DNA of 64,000 bases from JAGNZR01 sp051648365 (GTDB taxonomy: Bacteria; Fusobacteriota; Fusobacteriia; Fusobacteriales; Fusobacteriaceae): NCBI GenBank assembly GCA_051648365.1, contig JBOFEZ010000062.1:30470-94469 (forward strand), written 5' to 3'. Shown here one piece after another: positions 45,929 through 54,189 of the stretch (the first letter of the stretch is position 1; each line of letters begins with the position of its first letter). A program made the translations under genes and the position numbers. The notes beneath the pieces were generated by a model. It searched no databases and had not been told where the DNA came from. It saw nothing but the letters and a program-made list of their open reading frames with translations.

Positions 45929-46476
45929 CAGAAAAAAAAGATATAAGAGATGAAGAAGTTGAAAGAGTTGCAGCCGAGGAAATAAAAGAGGCTGAAGTAG
46001 AGGTTTCTGAAATAGAGACACTTCAGATTGAAAATGAAAAACTGAAAGCTGAAATAGAAAATCTTAAAGGAGATTATCTGAGAAAGAATGCTGAATTTCA
46101 GAATTTTAAAAAGAGACAAGAAAAAGAGTTAGAAGAGCTTAGAAAATTTGCTTCAGAAAAAGTTATGGTAAAACTTCTTGATAATGTGGATAATCTAGAA
46201 AGAGCCATAGCTGCTTCTACAGAAACGAAAGATTTTGATTCCTTGATAAAAGGAGTGGAAATGACACTTTCACAGATGAAAGGAGTAATGCAATCAGAGG
46301 GAGTAGAGGCTGTAGAATCAGAAGGAGCTATTTATGATCCTCATGTGCACCATGCAGTGATGGTGGAGGATTCTCCCAGTCACGAAAATGACCAGATTAT
46401 TCAGGTTTTTCAAAAGGCTTACAAAATGAAAGATAAAGTAATTAGACCAGCTATGGTAAAAGTTTGTAAAAAATAA
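45925..46476 (+). CDS. grpE: Nucleotide exchange factor GrpE
   Basis: Releases ADP from DnaK. 183 residues: an acidic N-terminus, a long coiled coil (about 30-95) containing YLRKNAEFQNFKKRQEKE, and a C-terminal beta domain with VEAVESEGAIYDPHVHHAV. It overlaps hrcA by four bases. dnaK begins 42 bases later. Confidence 0.96.
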   Translation: MTEKKDIRDEEVERVAAEEIKEAEVEVSEIETLQIENEKLKAEIENLKGDYLRKNAEFQNFKKRQEKELEELRKFASEKVMVKLLDNVDNLERAIAASTETKDFDSLIKGVEMTLSQMKGVMQSEGVEAVESEGAIYDPHVHHAVMVEDSPSHENDQIIQVFQKAYKMKDKVIRPAMVKVCKK

Positions 46477-46518
46477 TAAATTTATAATAAAAACAAGAGA
46501 ATATATAGGAGGAAAAAA

Positions 46519-48336
46519 ATGGCTAAAATAATCGGAATTGACTTAGGAACAACAAACTCATGTGTGGCAGTAATGGAGGGAGGATCTTTCACTGTAATAA
46601 CGAATGCAGAGGGGGCTAGAACAACGCCATCAGTTGTAAATATAAAAGAGAATGGAGAAATTATAGTTGGAGAGATAGCAAAAAGACAAGCTATAACAAA
46701 CCCAACATCAACAATCGCTTCAATAAAAACACATATGGGTTCAGATCATAAAGTAAATGTTTTTGGAAAATCATATACTCCTCAAGAGATATCAGCTATG
46801 ATTCTTAAAAAATTAAAAAAAGATGCTGAAAACTACTTAGGAGAAACAGTTAAAGAAGCAGTAATAACTGTTCCTGCATACTTTACAGATGCTCAGAGAC
46901 AGGCTACTAAAGATGCTGGAGTTATTGCAGGTTTAGAAGTTAAAAGAATAATAAATGAACCAACAGCTTCTGCTCTAGCTTATGGACTTGAGAAGCAAAA
47001 AGAGGAAAAAGTTCTTGTTTTTGACCTTGGAGGAGGAACATTTGATGTTTCTGTTCTAGAAATAGCAGATGGAGTTATAGAAGTTCTTGCAACAAATGGA
47101 AATAATCACCTAGGTGGAGATAATTTTGATGACACTATTATTCACTGGTTAGCTTCTGAGTTCAAAAAAGAAACTGGAATAGACCTTTTAAATGATAAAA
47201 TGGCATACCAAAGATTAAAAGATGCCGCAGAAAAGGCTAAAAAAGAACTTTCAACTATGATGGAAACTCCAATTTCTTTACCGTTTATAACTATGGATGC
47301 AACAGGACCTAAGCATTTAGAAATGAAGCTTACAAGAGCGAAATTTAATGATTTAACAAGAACTCTTGTAGAAGCAACTCAAGGACCAACTAAAATAGCC
47401 CTACAAGATGCAAAATTAAATCCATCAGAGATAGATGAAATATTATTAGTTGGAGGATCTACAAGAATACCAGCAGTTCAGGAGTGGGTAGAACAGTTCT
47501 TTGGTAAAAAACCAAATAGAGGAATAAATCCAGATGAGGTTGTTGCAGCAGGAGCAGCTATTCAAGGTGGAGTTCTTATGGGAGATGTAAAAGATATACT
47601 TCTTTTAGATGTTACGCCACTATCTATAGGAATCGAAACTCTTGGAGGAGTAGCAACAAAAATCATAGAAAAAAATACAACTATTCCAGTTAAAAAATCT
47701 CAAGTGTTCTCAACAGCAGTAGACAATCAGCCGGCAGTTACAATCAATGTAATTCAAGGAGAGAGAGCTAAAGCTATGGATAACCATAAATTAGGAGAGT
47801 TCAGTCTAGATGGAATTCCAGCAGCCCCTAGAGGAGTCCCTCAAATCGAAGTAACTTTCGATATTGATGCCAATGGAATAGTTCATGTATCTGCTAAAGA
47901 TTTAGGAACTGGAAAAGAAAATAGAGTAACAATATCAGGATCTACAAACCTATCTACAGATGAGATTGAGAGAATGAAAAAAGATGCAGAATCTCATGAA
48001 GCTGAAGATAAAAAGTTTAGAGAGTTAGTAGAAACTAGAAACAAAGCTGACATGTTAATTGCTTCTACAGAGAAAACATTATCAGAGCACGGAGCTAAAG
48101 CAACAGAGGAAGAGAAAAAAGAGATAGAGGCTGCTATAGAAGAGCTAAAGAAAGTTAAAGATGGAGAAGATAAAGAGGCTATGGATGCTGCCATAGAAAA
48201 ACTTTCTAAAGCGGCTCATAGACTAGCAGAAGAAATTTATAAAGAGGCACAGACAGCTAATGATCAAGCAGGAGCACAGCATTCAGAAGGAAAGAAATCT
48301 GATGATGATGTAGCAGAAGCAGAAATAGTAGACTAA
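46519..48336 (+). CDS. dnaK: Molecular chaperone DnaK (Hsp70)
   Basis: 605 residues. The ATPase domain shows IGIDLGTTNSCVAVMEGG, DLGGGTFDVSVL and the VGGSTRIPAVQ signature; the linker is DVLLLDVTPL-like (DILLLDVTPLSIGIETLGG) and a substrate-binding domain and helical lid follow. The C-terminal tail ends in Glu-Ala-Glu-Ile-Val-Asp, close to the EEVD-like tail of bacterial DnaK. AGGAGG precedes the ATG. Works with GrpE and DnaJ encoded either side. Confidence 0.98.
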   Translation: MAKIIGIDLGTTNSCVAVMEGGSFTVITNAEGARTTPSVVNIKENGEIIVGEIAKRQAITNPTSTIASIKTHMGSDHKVNVFGKSYTPQEISAMILKKLKKDAENYLGETVKEAVITVPAYFTDAQRQATKDAGVIAGLEVKRIINEPTASALAYGLEKQKEEKVLVFDLGGGTFDVSVLEIADGVIEVLATNGNNHLGGDNFDDTIIHWLASEFKKETGIDLLNDKMAYQRLKDAAEKAKKELSTMMETPISLPFITMDATGPKHLEMKLTRAKFNDLTRTLVEATQGPTKIALQDAKLNPSEIDEILLVGGSTRIPAVQEWVEQFFGKKPNRGINPDEVVAAGAAIQGGVLMGDVKDILLLDVTPLSIGIETLGGVATKIIEKNTTIPVKKSQVFSTAVDNQPAVTINVIQGERAKAMDNHKLGEFSLDGIPAAPRGVPQIEVTFDIDANGIVHVSAKDLGTGKENRVTISGSTNLSTDEIERMKKDAESHEAEDKKFRELVETRNKADMLIASTEKTLSEHGAKATEEEKKEIEAAIEELKKVKDGEDKEAMDAAIEKLSKAAHRLAEEIYKEAQTANDQAGAQHSEGKKSDDDVAEAEIVD

Positions 48337-48375
48337 TCTCTTTAAATATTATAAAATATAATAAAATAATATTGT

Positions 48376-48400
48376 AGGGGAGTGGGTTAACCATTCCCCT
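48376..48400 (+). other. Hairpin between dnaK and dnaJ
   Basis: Ten-base-pair stem AGGGGAGTGG/CCATTCCCCT (one G-U pair) with loop GTTAA, without a T-run. It lies 20 bases before the dnaJ ribosome site. It may be a processing or stabilising structure for mRNA, or a weak terminator. Confidence 0.6.
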
Positions 48401-48423
48401 CTTAAGATGGAGGAGAGTTTTTA

Positions 48424-49590
48424 ATGTCAAAAAGAGATTATTATGAGGTGCTGGGAGTATCCAAATCAGCTTCAGAAACAGAAATAAAAAAAGCCTATAG
48501 AAAGATGGCTATGCAGTATCACCCTGATAAATTCAGTCAGGCTTCAGATGCTGAAAAGAAAACGGCTGAAGATAGGTTCAAGGAGATAAACGAAGCTTAT
48601 CAAGTTCTCTCTGATGCAGGAAAAAAAGAGCAATATGATAGATTTGGTCACGCAGCTTTTGAACAGGGAGGAGCTGGTGGCGGATACAGTGGAGGATTCG
48701 GTGGCTTTGATTTTGGAGGATTCGGTGGAGAGGATTTAGGAGATATTTTTGGATCTTTCTTCGGTGGCGGAGCTCGTGGTGGAAGAGGAAGAAGAAGAGG
48801 AGCGGAACCAGGAAATGATCTTAGTTATCAAGTTGAAATAACACTTGAAGAAGCAGCTCTTGGAGTGGAAAAAACAATAAAGTATGCAAGAGATACTAAA
48901 TGTGGAACATGTAGTGGAACTGGTGCAAAACCAGGAACTAAGATGAATAAATGCTCTAAGTGTGGAGGACAAGGAAGAATACTGAAGACTCAAAGAACAA
49001 TGCTTGGAAACTTCCAGACAGAGGAAATATGTGATGCATGTAATGGAGTTGGAGAGATTCCAGAACAGAAATGTGATACGTGTCATGGAAGAAAAGTTGT
49101 CCGTGAAAATGTAGAAAAAACAGTAAAAATACCTGCTGGAATAGATAACGGTCAAAAACTTAAACTTAGTGATATGGGAGAAGCCAGTACAACTGGAGGA
49201 CCATATGGAGACCTATACATATTCATAAAGATTAAGAATCATGAATTTTTCGAAAGAGAAGGTAATGATATCTATTGTAGAGTTCCAGTAAGTTACTACA
49301 CGGCTACTGTGGGTGGAGATGTAGAAATCCCTACTCTCTATGGTAAAAAAATCATAAAAGTTCCTGCTGGAACTCAAAATGGAAAGCGTTTCAGCATGAA
49401 AGATGAAGGAATTGTGAGCCTAAGAACTGGTCGAAAGGGAATTCAAATAGTTGAAATCAATGTAGAAATTCCAATTAATCTGACTGAAAAGCAAAAAGAA
49501 CTTCTAAAATCCTTTGATGAGAGCTTGAAAGATAAAAATTATAAAATGAAAAAAAGTTTTTTGGAAAAATTAAAAGATTTTTTCGAATAA
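48424..49590 (+). CDS. dnaJ: Chaperone DnaJ (Hsp40)
   Basis: 388 residues: J domain (1-70) with the HPD motif in YHPDKF, a Gly/Phe-rich linker (about 78-125), a zinc-finger domain and C-terminal substrate-binding domains. The four zinc motifs are CGTCSGTG, CSKCGGQG, CDACNGVG and CDTCHGRK; the last lacks the final Gly of CxxCxGxG but keeps both cysteines. GGAGGAG precedes the ATG. Last gene of the HrcA operon. Confidence 0.97.
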   Translation: MSKRDYYEVLGVSKSASETEIKKAYRKMAMQYHPDKFSQASDAEKKTAEDRFKEINEAYQVLSDAGKKEQYDRFGHAAFEQGGAGGGYSGGFGGFDFGGFGGEDLGDIFGSFFGGGARGGRGRRRGAEPGNDLSYQVEITLEEAALGVEKTIKYARDTKCGTCSGTGAKPGTKMNKCSKCGGQGRILKTQRTMLGNFQTEEICDACNGVGEIPEQKCDTCHGRKVVRENVEKTVKIPAGIDNGQKLKLSDMGEASTTGGPYGDLYIFIKIKNHEFFEREGNDIYCRVPVSYYTATVGGDVEIPTLYGKKIIKVPAGTQNGKRFSMKDEGIVSLRTGRKGIQIVEINVEIPINLTEKQKELLKSFDESLKDKNYKMKKSFLEKLKDFFE

Positions 49591-49598
49591 TCTTTTCA

Positions 49599-49627
49599 TT
49601 GACAAAAAAAAATAAATAAACTATTAT
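49599..49627 (+). promoter_or_regulatory. Sigma-70 promoter of the riboflavin transport operon
   Basis: TTGACA (49599-49604), 17 bases, TATTAT (49622-49627), directly upstream of the FMN riboswitch. Confidence 0.8.
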
Positions 49628-49645
49628 ATACTTAAAAAAGAAAAT

Positions 49646-49750
49646 ACTTCAGGGCAGGGTGAAATTCCCGACCGGCGGTAAAGTCCGCGAAGCTTAGGCT
49701 TGATTTGGTGAAATTCCAAAACCGACAGTTAGAGTCTGGATGAAAGAAGT
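49646..49750 (+). promoter_or_regulatory. FMN riboswitch (RFN element) aptamer
   Basis: All conserved blocks are present: AGGGCAGGGTGAAATTCCC, GACCGGCGGTA, GTCCGCGA, GGTGAAATTCC, AACCGACAGT and AGAGTCTGGATGAAAGAAG. P1 is ACTTC/GAAGT (49646-49650 with 49746-49750). Binding FMN should turn off the downstream riboflavin transporter. Confidence 0.97.
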
Positions 49751-49755
49751 TGTTT

Positions 49756-49773
49756 ATCTGCTAAAAGGCAGAT
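49756..49773 (+). other. Riboswitch expression-platform hairpin
   Basis: Small stem ATCTGC/GCAGAT with loop TAAAAG, between the aptamer and the main terminator, followed by AGGATTTTTT. It may be a first terminator or an alternate pairing element of the switch. Confidence 0.5.
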
Positions 49774-49789
49774 AGGATTTTTTAATTAT

Positions 49790-49822
49790 GCCCAAAGTAA
49801 AAACTTTGGGCTTTTTTTTTTT
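49790..49822 (+). terminator. Riboswitch-controlled terminator
   Basis: Nine-base-pair stem GCCCAAAGT/ACTTTGGGC with an AAAA loop and a run of 11 Ts (49812-49822), 25 bases before ribU. Its place between aptamer and gene indicates transcriptional control by FMN. Confidence 0.9.
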
Positions 49823-49846
49823 GAAATTTAAATTTAGGGGGAAGAG

Positions 49847-50407
49847 ATGAAAAAAACAAAGAATATTGCAATGGTGGGAATTTTAGGGGCGCTATCTTTT
49901 ATTATTATGATGATAGAAATTCCATTTCCCCTTGCACCTTGGTTAAAATTTGATTTTTCAGACCTAGTTATACTTTTCGGAGGTTTAGTAGGGGGGTATA
50001 GAATTTCAATAGGGGTGACGATTATAAAATTAGTGCTTAATATGATGATTCGGGGAACACAAACTGCAGGTATAGGTGAAATCACTAGTTTTATTGCTAC
50101 AATGGCTTATGTGATTCCGGTTATATATATATACAAAAAAAATAAAACAATACTTTTTGGACTTTTAGTTGGAACAATCACTCTAACAATTTTGTTGATT
50201 GTATTGAATTATTTTTATATAACGCCTTTTTATGCAAAGCTGTATAAAATGGACTTCATTTTGGATATGATTAATAAAAAAGATGATTCATATCTGAAAT
50301 ATATTCTTTATTACTATGGATTATTTAATATAACTAAAGGTATAATACTTTCTCTAGTATATTCTGTTGTAGATAAGAGAGTACGAAGTAGATATGGAAA
50401 CAGATAA
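49847..50407 (+). CDS. ribU: ECF riboflavin transporter S component RibU
   Basis: Substrate-binding membrane subunit for riboflavin uptake, 186 residues with six predicted transmembrane helices. The family opening TKNIAMVGILGALSFIIMM and the segment PWLKFDFSDLVILFGG are typical of RibU. The upstream FMN riboswitch independently supports the substrate. GGGGGAAG precedes the ATG. It is followed by a full ECF energizing module. Confidence 0.95.
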   Translation: MKKTKNIAMVGILGALSFIIMMIEIPFPLAPWLKFDFSDLVILFGGLVGGYRISIGVTIIKLVLNMMIRGTQTAGIGEITSFIATMAYVIPVIYIYKKNKTILFGLLVGTITLTILLIVLNYFYITPFYAKLYKMDFILDMINKKDDSYLKYILYYYGLFNITKGIILSLVYSVVDKRVRSRYGNR

Positions 50408-50430
50408 AAAATATTTAGGAAGTTGGTAAT

Positions 50431-51231
50431 ATGGATAACAGAGAGATTATAAAAATAAAAAATTTAAATTTCTTTTATGGAGAAAAAGAAATTTTGAAGA
50501 AAATAAATTTAGGAATTCCAAAAGGTAAAATCACATCTATTATTGGTGAAAATGGAAGTGGAAAGTCTACTTTAGTAAGAATTTTAGCTGGACTGGAAAA
50601 ACCTTTTTCAGGCGATATTTTTTTAGAGGAAAAGAGATATGATTATGAAGATTTTTCAGAAATAAGAGGAGATATATCTTTAGTTTTTCAAAATCCAAAT
50701 AATCAAATAATCGGAACAAAAGTCATTGATGATTTGGCTTTTCCTTTGGAAAACAGAGGTTTTTCAAGAGGTGAAATTTTAGAGAAAATAGAAGATATTG
50801 CTAAAAAACTCGAGATAGAGTATCTTTTAGATAAAGATCCGCATGATTTATCTGGAGGTGAAAAACAGATTGTTGCCATAGCTGGGACTGTTGTTTTTAA
50901 TCCGAAAGTGATAATATTCGATGAAGTTACATCGATGCTAGATTTGTCATTTAAAAGAAAAATAGGAGAACTGATAGAAAAACTAAGAGAAAATCACACA
51001 ATTATTTTAATATCGCATGATCCTGAGGAAACTATAAAATCAGATTTTATAGTTTACATGGAAGATGGAGAAGTTGTTTTACAGGAAAAAACTTCTGAAT
51101 TTTATCAGAATTTTGAATTTTTAGAAAAAAAAGCAATACAACTCCCATTTTTTGCCCAGCTACAACATGAATTAGAGTTAGATGGAGAAGAGAGAGGGGA
51201 GATTGTTAAGTGGATAGAGAAATTAAAATAA
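50431..51231 (+). CDS. ecfA1: ECF transporter ATP-binding subunit EcfA1
   Basis: Energy-coupling ABC ATPase, 266 residues. Walker A GENGSGKST, Q-loop FQNPNNQIIGT, signature LSGGEKQ and Walker B IIFDEVTSMLD are all intact. It would pair with the next ATPase and EcfT to drive S components such as RibU. It lies 23 bases after ribU, and its 3' end overlaps the second ATPase gene by 22 bases. Confidence 0.92.
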   Translation: MDNREIIKIKNLNFFYGEKEILKKINLGIPKGKITSIIGENGSGKSTLVRILAGLEKPFSGDIFLEEKRYDYEDFSEIRGDISLVFQNPNNQIIGTKVIDDLAFPLENRGFSRGEILEKIEDIAKKLEIEYLLDKDPHDLSGGEKQIVAIAGTVVFNPKVIIFDEVTSMLDLSFKRKIGELIEKLRENHTIILISHDPEETIKSDFIVYMEDGEVVLQEKTSEFYQNFEFLEKKAIQLPFFAQLQHELELDGEERGEIVKWIEKLK

Positions 51232-52046
51232 GAGAATTAAATTTTTCCTATAATGGAAAAGATGAAATTTTGAAAAATATTAATTTTGATATTTTTTCAG
51301 GTGAGTTTATAGGAATAGTAGGAAGATCAGGAAGCGGGAAATCTACTCTCTTAAAATTTTTAAATGGACTTCTAAAAAGTGATGTTGGAAATATAGAAAT
51401 TTTAGGAAGAAAAATTCAAAAAGACTCTAAAAATATGAAAGATATTAGAAAAAATATAGGGATTGTTTTTCAGTTTTCAGAAGATCAGTTTTTTGAAAAT
51501 AGTATATTAGAAGATATAATGTTTGCTCCTAAGATTTTCCAGATGGAAAAATCCATAATAGGTATAGAGTTGGAAAACATAAAAAAAATCCTTCATTTAA
51601 ACCAAGAAATTTTGGAGAAAAATTTCTCTGAGTTAAGTGGAGGAGAAAAAAGAAGAGCGGCTATTGGTGGAATAGTTATATATTCTCCAAAAATAATTAT
51701 TTTGGATGAACCTACGATAGGGTTGGATTCTGAAAATAAACGTAGTCTTATGGAAAGTTTAAAAAAATTGAATCAAGAGGGAAAAACAATTATAATTATT
51801 TCTCATGATTTGGATAACATGTGGGATCATGTAGAAAGAATAGTATATTTAAATAGAGGTAAAATAGATTTTGATGGTGAGAAGAATAATTTTTTAAAAT
51901 ATTTTCAAAACATGAAAATGGAACATAAAATAGTTCCTAAATATATAGAAATTTTGGAAAAAAATTTTTTTGAAATAGCTAGTTCTAAAAAAGAAGCCAT
52001 AGAAATAATGAAAAATAGATATAGAGGAGATAAAAGTGAAAAATAA
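51210..52046 (+). CDS. ecfA2: ECF transporter ATP-binding subunit EcfA2
   Basis: Second ABC ATPase of the module, 278 residues. Walker A GRSGSGKST, Q-loop FQFSEDQFFENSILEDI, signature LSGGEKRR and Walker B IIILDEPTIGLD. The Q-loop wording Gln-Phe-Ser-Glu-Asp-Gln is typical of the A2 subunit. GTG start at 51210 with GGGGAG about 9 bases upstream, inside the end of ecfA1. Overlaps ecfT by 11 bases. Confidence 0.92.
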   Translation: MDREIKIRELNFSYNGKDEILKNINFDIFSGEFIGIVGRSGSGKSTLLKFLNGLLKSDVGNIEILGRKIQKDSKNMKDIRKNIGIVFQFSEDQFFENSILEDIMFAPKIFQMEKSIIGIELENIKKILHLNQEILEKNFSELSGGEKRRAAIGGIVIYSPKIIILDEPTIGLDSENKRSLMESLKKLNQEGKTIIIISHDLDNMWDHVERIVYLNRGKIDFDGEKNNFLKYFQNMKMEHKIVPKYIEILEKNFFEIASSKKEAIEIMKNRYRGDKSEK

Positions 52047-52830
52047 GTTATTAGGGAAATATGTAGAGGGGGATAGTTGGTTATATAAAATAGCCCCACA
52101 ACTAAAAATACTTGTAGCTATTGTATTTTCTCTAATAAGTATATTTTTTTCCCATTTGGATTTTTTGATTTTTATGACTTTTATAATTTTCATTGTGGTT
52201 AAAACTTCAAAAATAGCTTTAAAGGATTTTTTTTATGGGATAAAGCCTCTCCTCTATATAATAGTTTTTACACTTTTTTTTCAACTTATATTTACGACTG
52301 GAGGAGAACAAATTTTAAATTTGGGCATTATAAAAATTTATTCTAGAGCATTAGAAAATATATTTATAGTTTTCTTTAGGTTTATGATTCTTGTAGGGAT
52401 GGCTTTTCTCCTTACTTATACAACTTCCCCTATGGAGATTACACATGGCATTGAAGATCTATTTTCTCCATTAGAAAAAATAGGAGTTCCTGTAAAAGAG
52501 TTTGCTTTGATTTTATCGATTTCACTCCGTTTTATCCCTGTCTTTTTTAATGAGGTAGAGAGAATAAAAATGGGTCAGGCATCAAAGGGGTTAGAAGTAG
52601 ATGAATTGAATTATATAGAAAAAATGAAAAATTATGCCCATATAGTAATTCCACTTCTTTTTTCAGCACTTAAGAGAGGAGAAGAATTAGGGGATGCTAT
52701 GGAAATAAAAGGATATAATTTAAAAAATAAAAAAACAAGGTTGAGAAATTATAAGATTGAAAGAAGAGATTTATATTTTATATTGGGATCAATTTTGATA
52801 ATTATGGGTTGTGTGATAAAAAGTATTTAA
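52036..52830 (+). CDS. ecfT: ECF transporter transmembrane subunit EcfT
   Basis: Integral membrane scaffold of the ECF module, 264 residues with about five hydrophobic helices. The two cytoplasmic coupling motifs that contact the ATPases appear as GQASKGLEV and AMEIKGYN; the Arg of the usual Ala-Arg-Gly is Lys in both. GTG start behind AGGAGAT. The module may also serve S components encoded elsewhere. Confidence 0.92.
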   Translation: MKNKLLGKYVEGDSWLYKIAPQLKILVAIVFSLISIFFSHLDFLIFMTFIIFIVVKTSKIALKDFFYGIKPLLYIIVFTLFFQLIFTTGGEQILNLGIIKIYSRALENIFIVFFRFMILVGMAFLLTYTTSPMEITHGIEDLFSPLEKIGVPVKEFALILSISLRFIPVFFNEVERIKMGQASKGLEVDELNYIEKMKNYAHIVIPLLFSALKRGEELGDAMEIKGYNLKNKKTRLRNYKIERRDLYFILGSILIIMGCVIKSI

Positions 52831-52869
52831 AAAAGGAGCCTGATACCAATTAAATCAGGCTCCTTTTTT
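52829..52869. terminator. Bidirectional terminator, ecfT / phosphatase
   Basis: Perfect 16-base-pair stem (52829-52844 with 52854-52869) containing GGAGCCTGAT, flanked by A6 and T6, loop of 9. It serves the convergent genes on both strands. Confidence 0.93.
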
Positions 52870-52880
52870 GTAGATTGATG

Positions 52881-53504
52881 CTAATCTAGATGAGAAACAT
52901 TTGAAAAATCTATGATTTTGAAATCTTTTCCGTCAAATTGAACTTGAGTCACACTTGTGTTTTGAGGAAGTTTCTCATGAGCAAAAACTTCTAAGTTTTT
53001 AGTATTGTTTTTTATGAAACTACAAATGGCTTTTAAAGTTACCCCATGTGTAACAACTAAAATATTCGAATGTATAGAATTAGAAGTAACTATTTTTTGT
53101 AATCCAGTTTCAACTCTATCCATCAAAAGTGAAAAAGATTCTCCAGTGATATTCATAGGATCATAATTTTGAGGACAGTTAAAAAAATTATAATATTCAT
53201 CAGGAAAAAGTTCTTCAAATTGAGTAAATGAAACTCCCTCCATTTTCCCAAGAGATATCTCTTTAAAATCCTCTATAGGTTCAATCAAATATTCTTCGCC
53301 CACAATAATTTTAGCAGTATTATAAGCTCTTCCTAATGGAGAGGCATAAATTTTTTCAAACTTTAAGTTATCTTGTTCAAATTTTAGATTTAATTTTTCA
53401 GCTTGAGAAATTCCGACAGAAGTAAGAGGAGAATCTTTACCACCTTGAAATTTACCCAGTTCATTCCATTCTGTTTGTCCATGTCTAACAAAAAAAATAT
53501 TCAT
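52881..53504 (-). CDS. Histidine phosphatase family protein
   Basis: A 207-residue branch-1 histidine phosphatase (phosphoglycerate mutase/CobC-like). The phospho-His is in FFVRHGQTEWN, the second motif IYASPLGRAYNTAKII, acid region LGKMEGVSF, and the second His in VVTHGVTLKAI. The substrate could be alpha-ribazole phosphate, a sugar phosphate or other; no cobalamin genes are nearby. It lies 13 bases downstream of an unknown gene on the same strand, forming a two-gene unit. Confidence 0.9.
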   Translation of the reverse strand: MNIFFVRHGQTEWNELGKFQGGKDSPLTSVGISQAEKLNLKFEQDNLKFEKIYASPLGRAYNTAKIIVGEEYLIEPIEDFKEISLGKMEGVSFTQFEELFPDEYYNFFNCPQNYDPMNITGESFSLLMDRVETGLQKIVTSNSIHSNILVVTHGVTLKAICSFIKNNTKNLEVFAHEKLPQNTSVTQVQFDGKDFKIIDFSNVSHLD

Positions 53505-53517
53505 ATGTACTCCTCAT

Positions 53518-54189
53518 TTATCTTTTATCGGATAAGTTTTCCCATTTTACTCCAGATTTTAAAGTTTCTATTTGAAAAGCTACCTGTGCGAGGAAAATAG
53601 TCGTTATAAATGGATTTTCATCGTAAGGCAAATTGAAGAAATAGTAAATAATATCTTCTAAAATTTTTTGATCTTCATCATCTATTTTTTCTGCTAATTC
53701 AAAGAAAAATTTTGAATAGTAAAATGACACCATAGGATGATTATATAGTACATGAATTCCTTCACGGATAAAAGAGCTTAGATCGCTTTTGGGATCTTTA
53801 TCAAGAGCATCTTTCATTTTTTTAGCTGTTTCAATAATGATCTGATAAGTCTGACTAAAATTGAATAGGTGTATGTATTTGAAAATAAATTCATTGATTT
53901 CATTTATTACTGTGTCGAGATCGTCTGGACAGATAAACTCTAAAAGTTTTTCATGGGTTCTTATAAAGTTTAAAGAAATAGAAGTTTCATCATTTTTAAT
54001 AATGTCTATTATCTTGTCCTCTTTAAGTTTTTCTAAAAAAGATGAAATTAACAATCTGTCTAATTCCATTTTTTTTTGGAGGTCATCATATGATAAGGTG
54101 AAATTTTCCTGGTTTTCATGTGTATTAAGGGTAATAAGTTTTCCTAGCATGTTAAAAAAAGCTAACTCTTTAGATTTTATTATTTTCAT
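53518..54189 (-). CDS. Unknown protein with N-terminal winged-helix-like region
   Basis: I do not recognise this 223-residue protein. Residues about 30-75 (LSYDDLQKKMELDRLLISSF then LEKLKEDKIIDII) have the pattern of a winged helix-turn-helix; the rest is helical and acidic. No transmembrane segment or catalytic motif is evident. AAGGAG precedes the ATG. It is the first gene of the minus-strand pair with the histidine phosphatase and is divergent from the NtrC-like gene. Confidence 0.7.
   Translation of the reverse strand: MKIIKSKELAFFNMLGKLITLNTHENQENFTLSYDDLQKKMELDRLLISSFLEKLKEDKIIDIIKNDETSISLNFIRTHEKLLEFICPDDLDTVINEINEFIFKYIHLFNFSQTYQIIIETAKKMKDALDKDPKSDLSSFIREGIHVLYNHPMVSFYYSKFFFELAEKIDDEDQKILEDIIYYFFNLPYDENPFITTIFLAQVAFQIETLKSGVKWENLSDKR

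Noticed and set aside
46477..46518. Separate dnaK promoter in the grpE-dnaK gap
   Set aside because: TATAAT-like sequence is present, but no -35 at proper spacing could be seen within the gap.
48736..49155. 139-codon minus-strand frame rich in Ser and Cys inside dnaJ
   Set aside because: It is the reverse of the DnaJ zinc-finger and Gly-rich regions.
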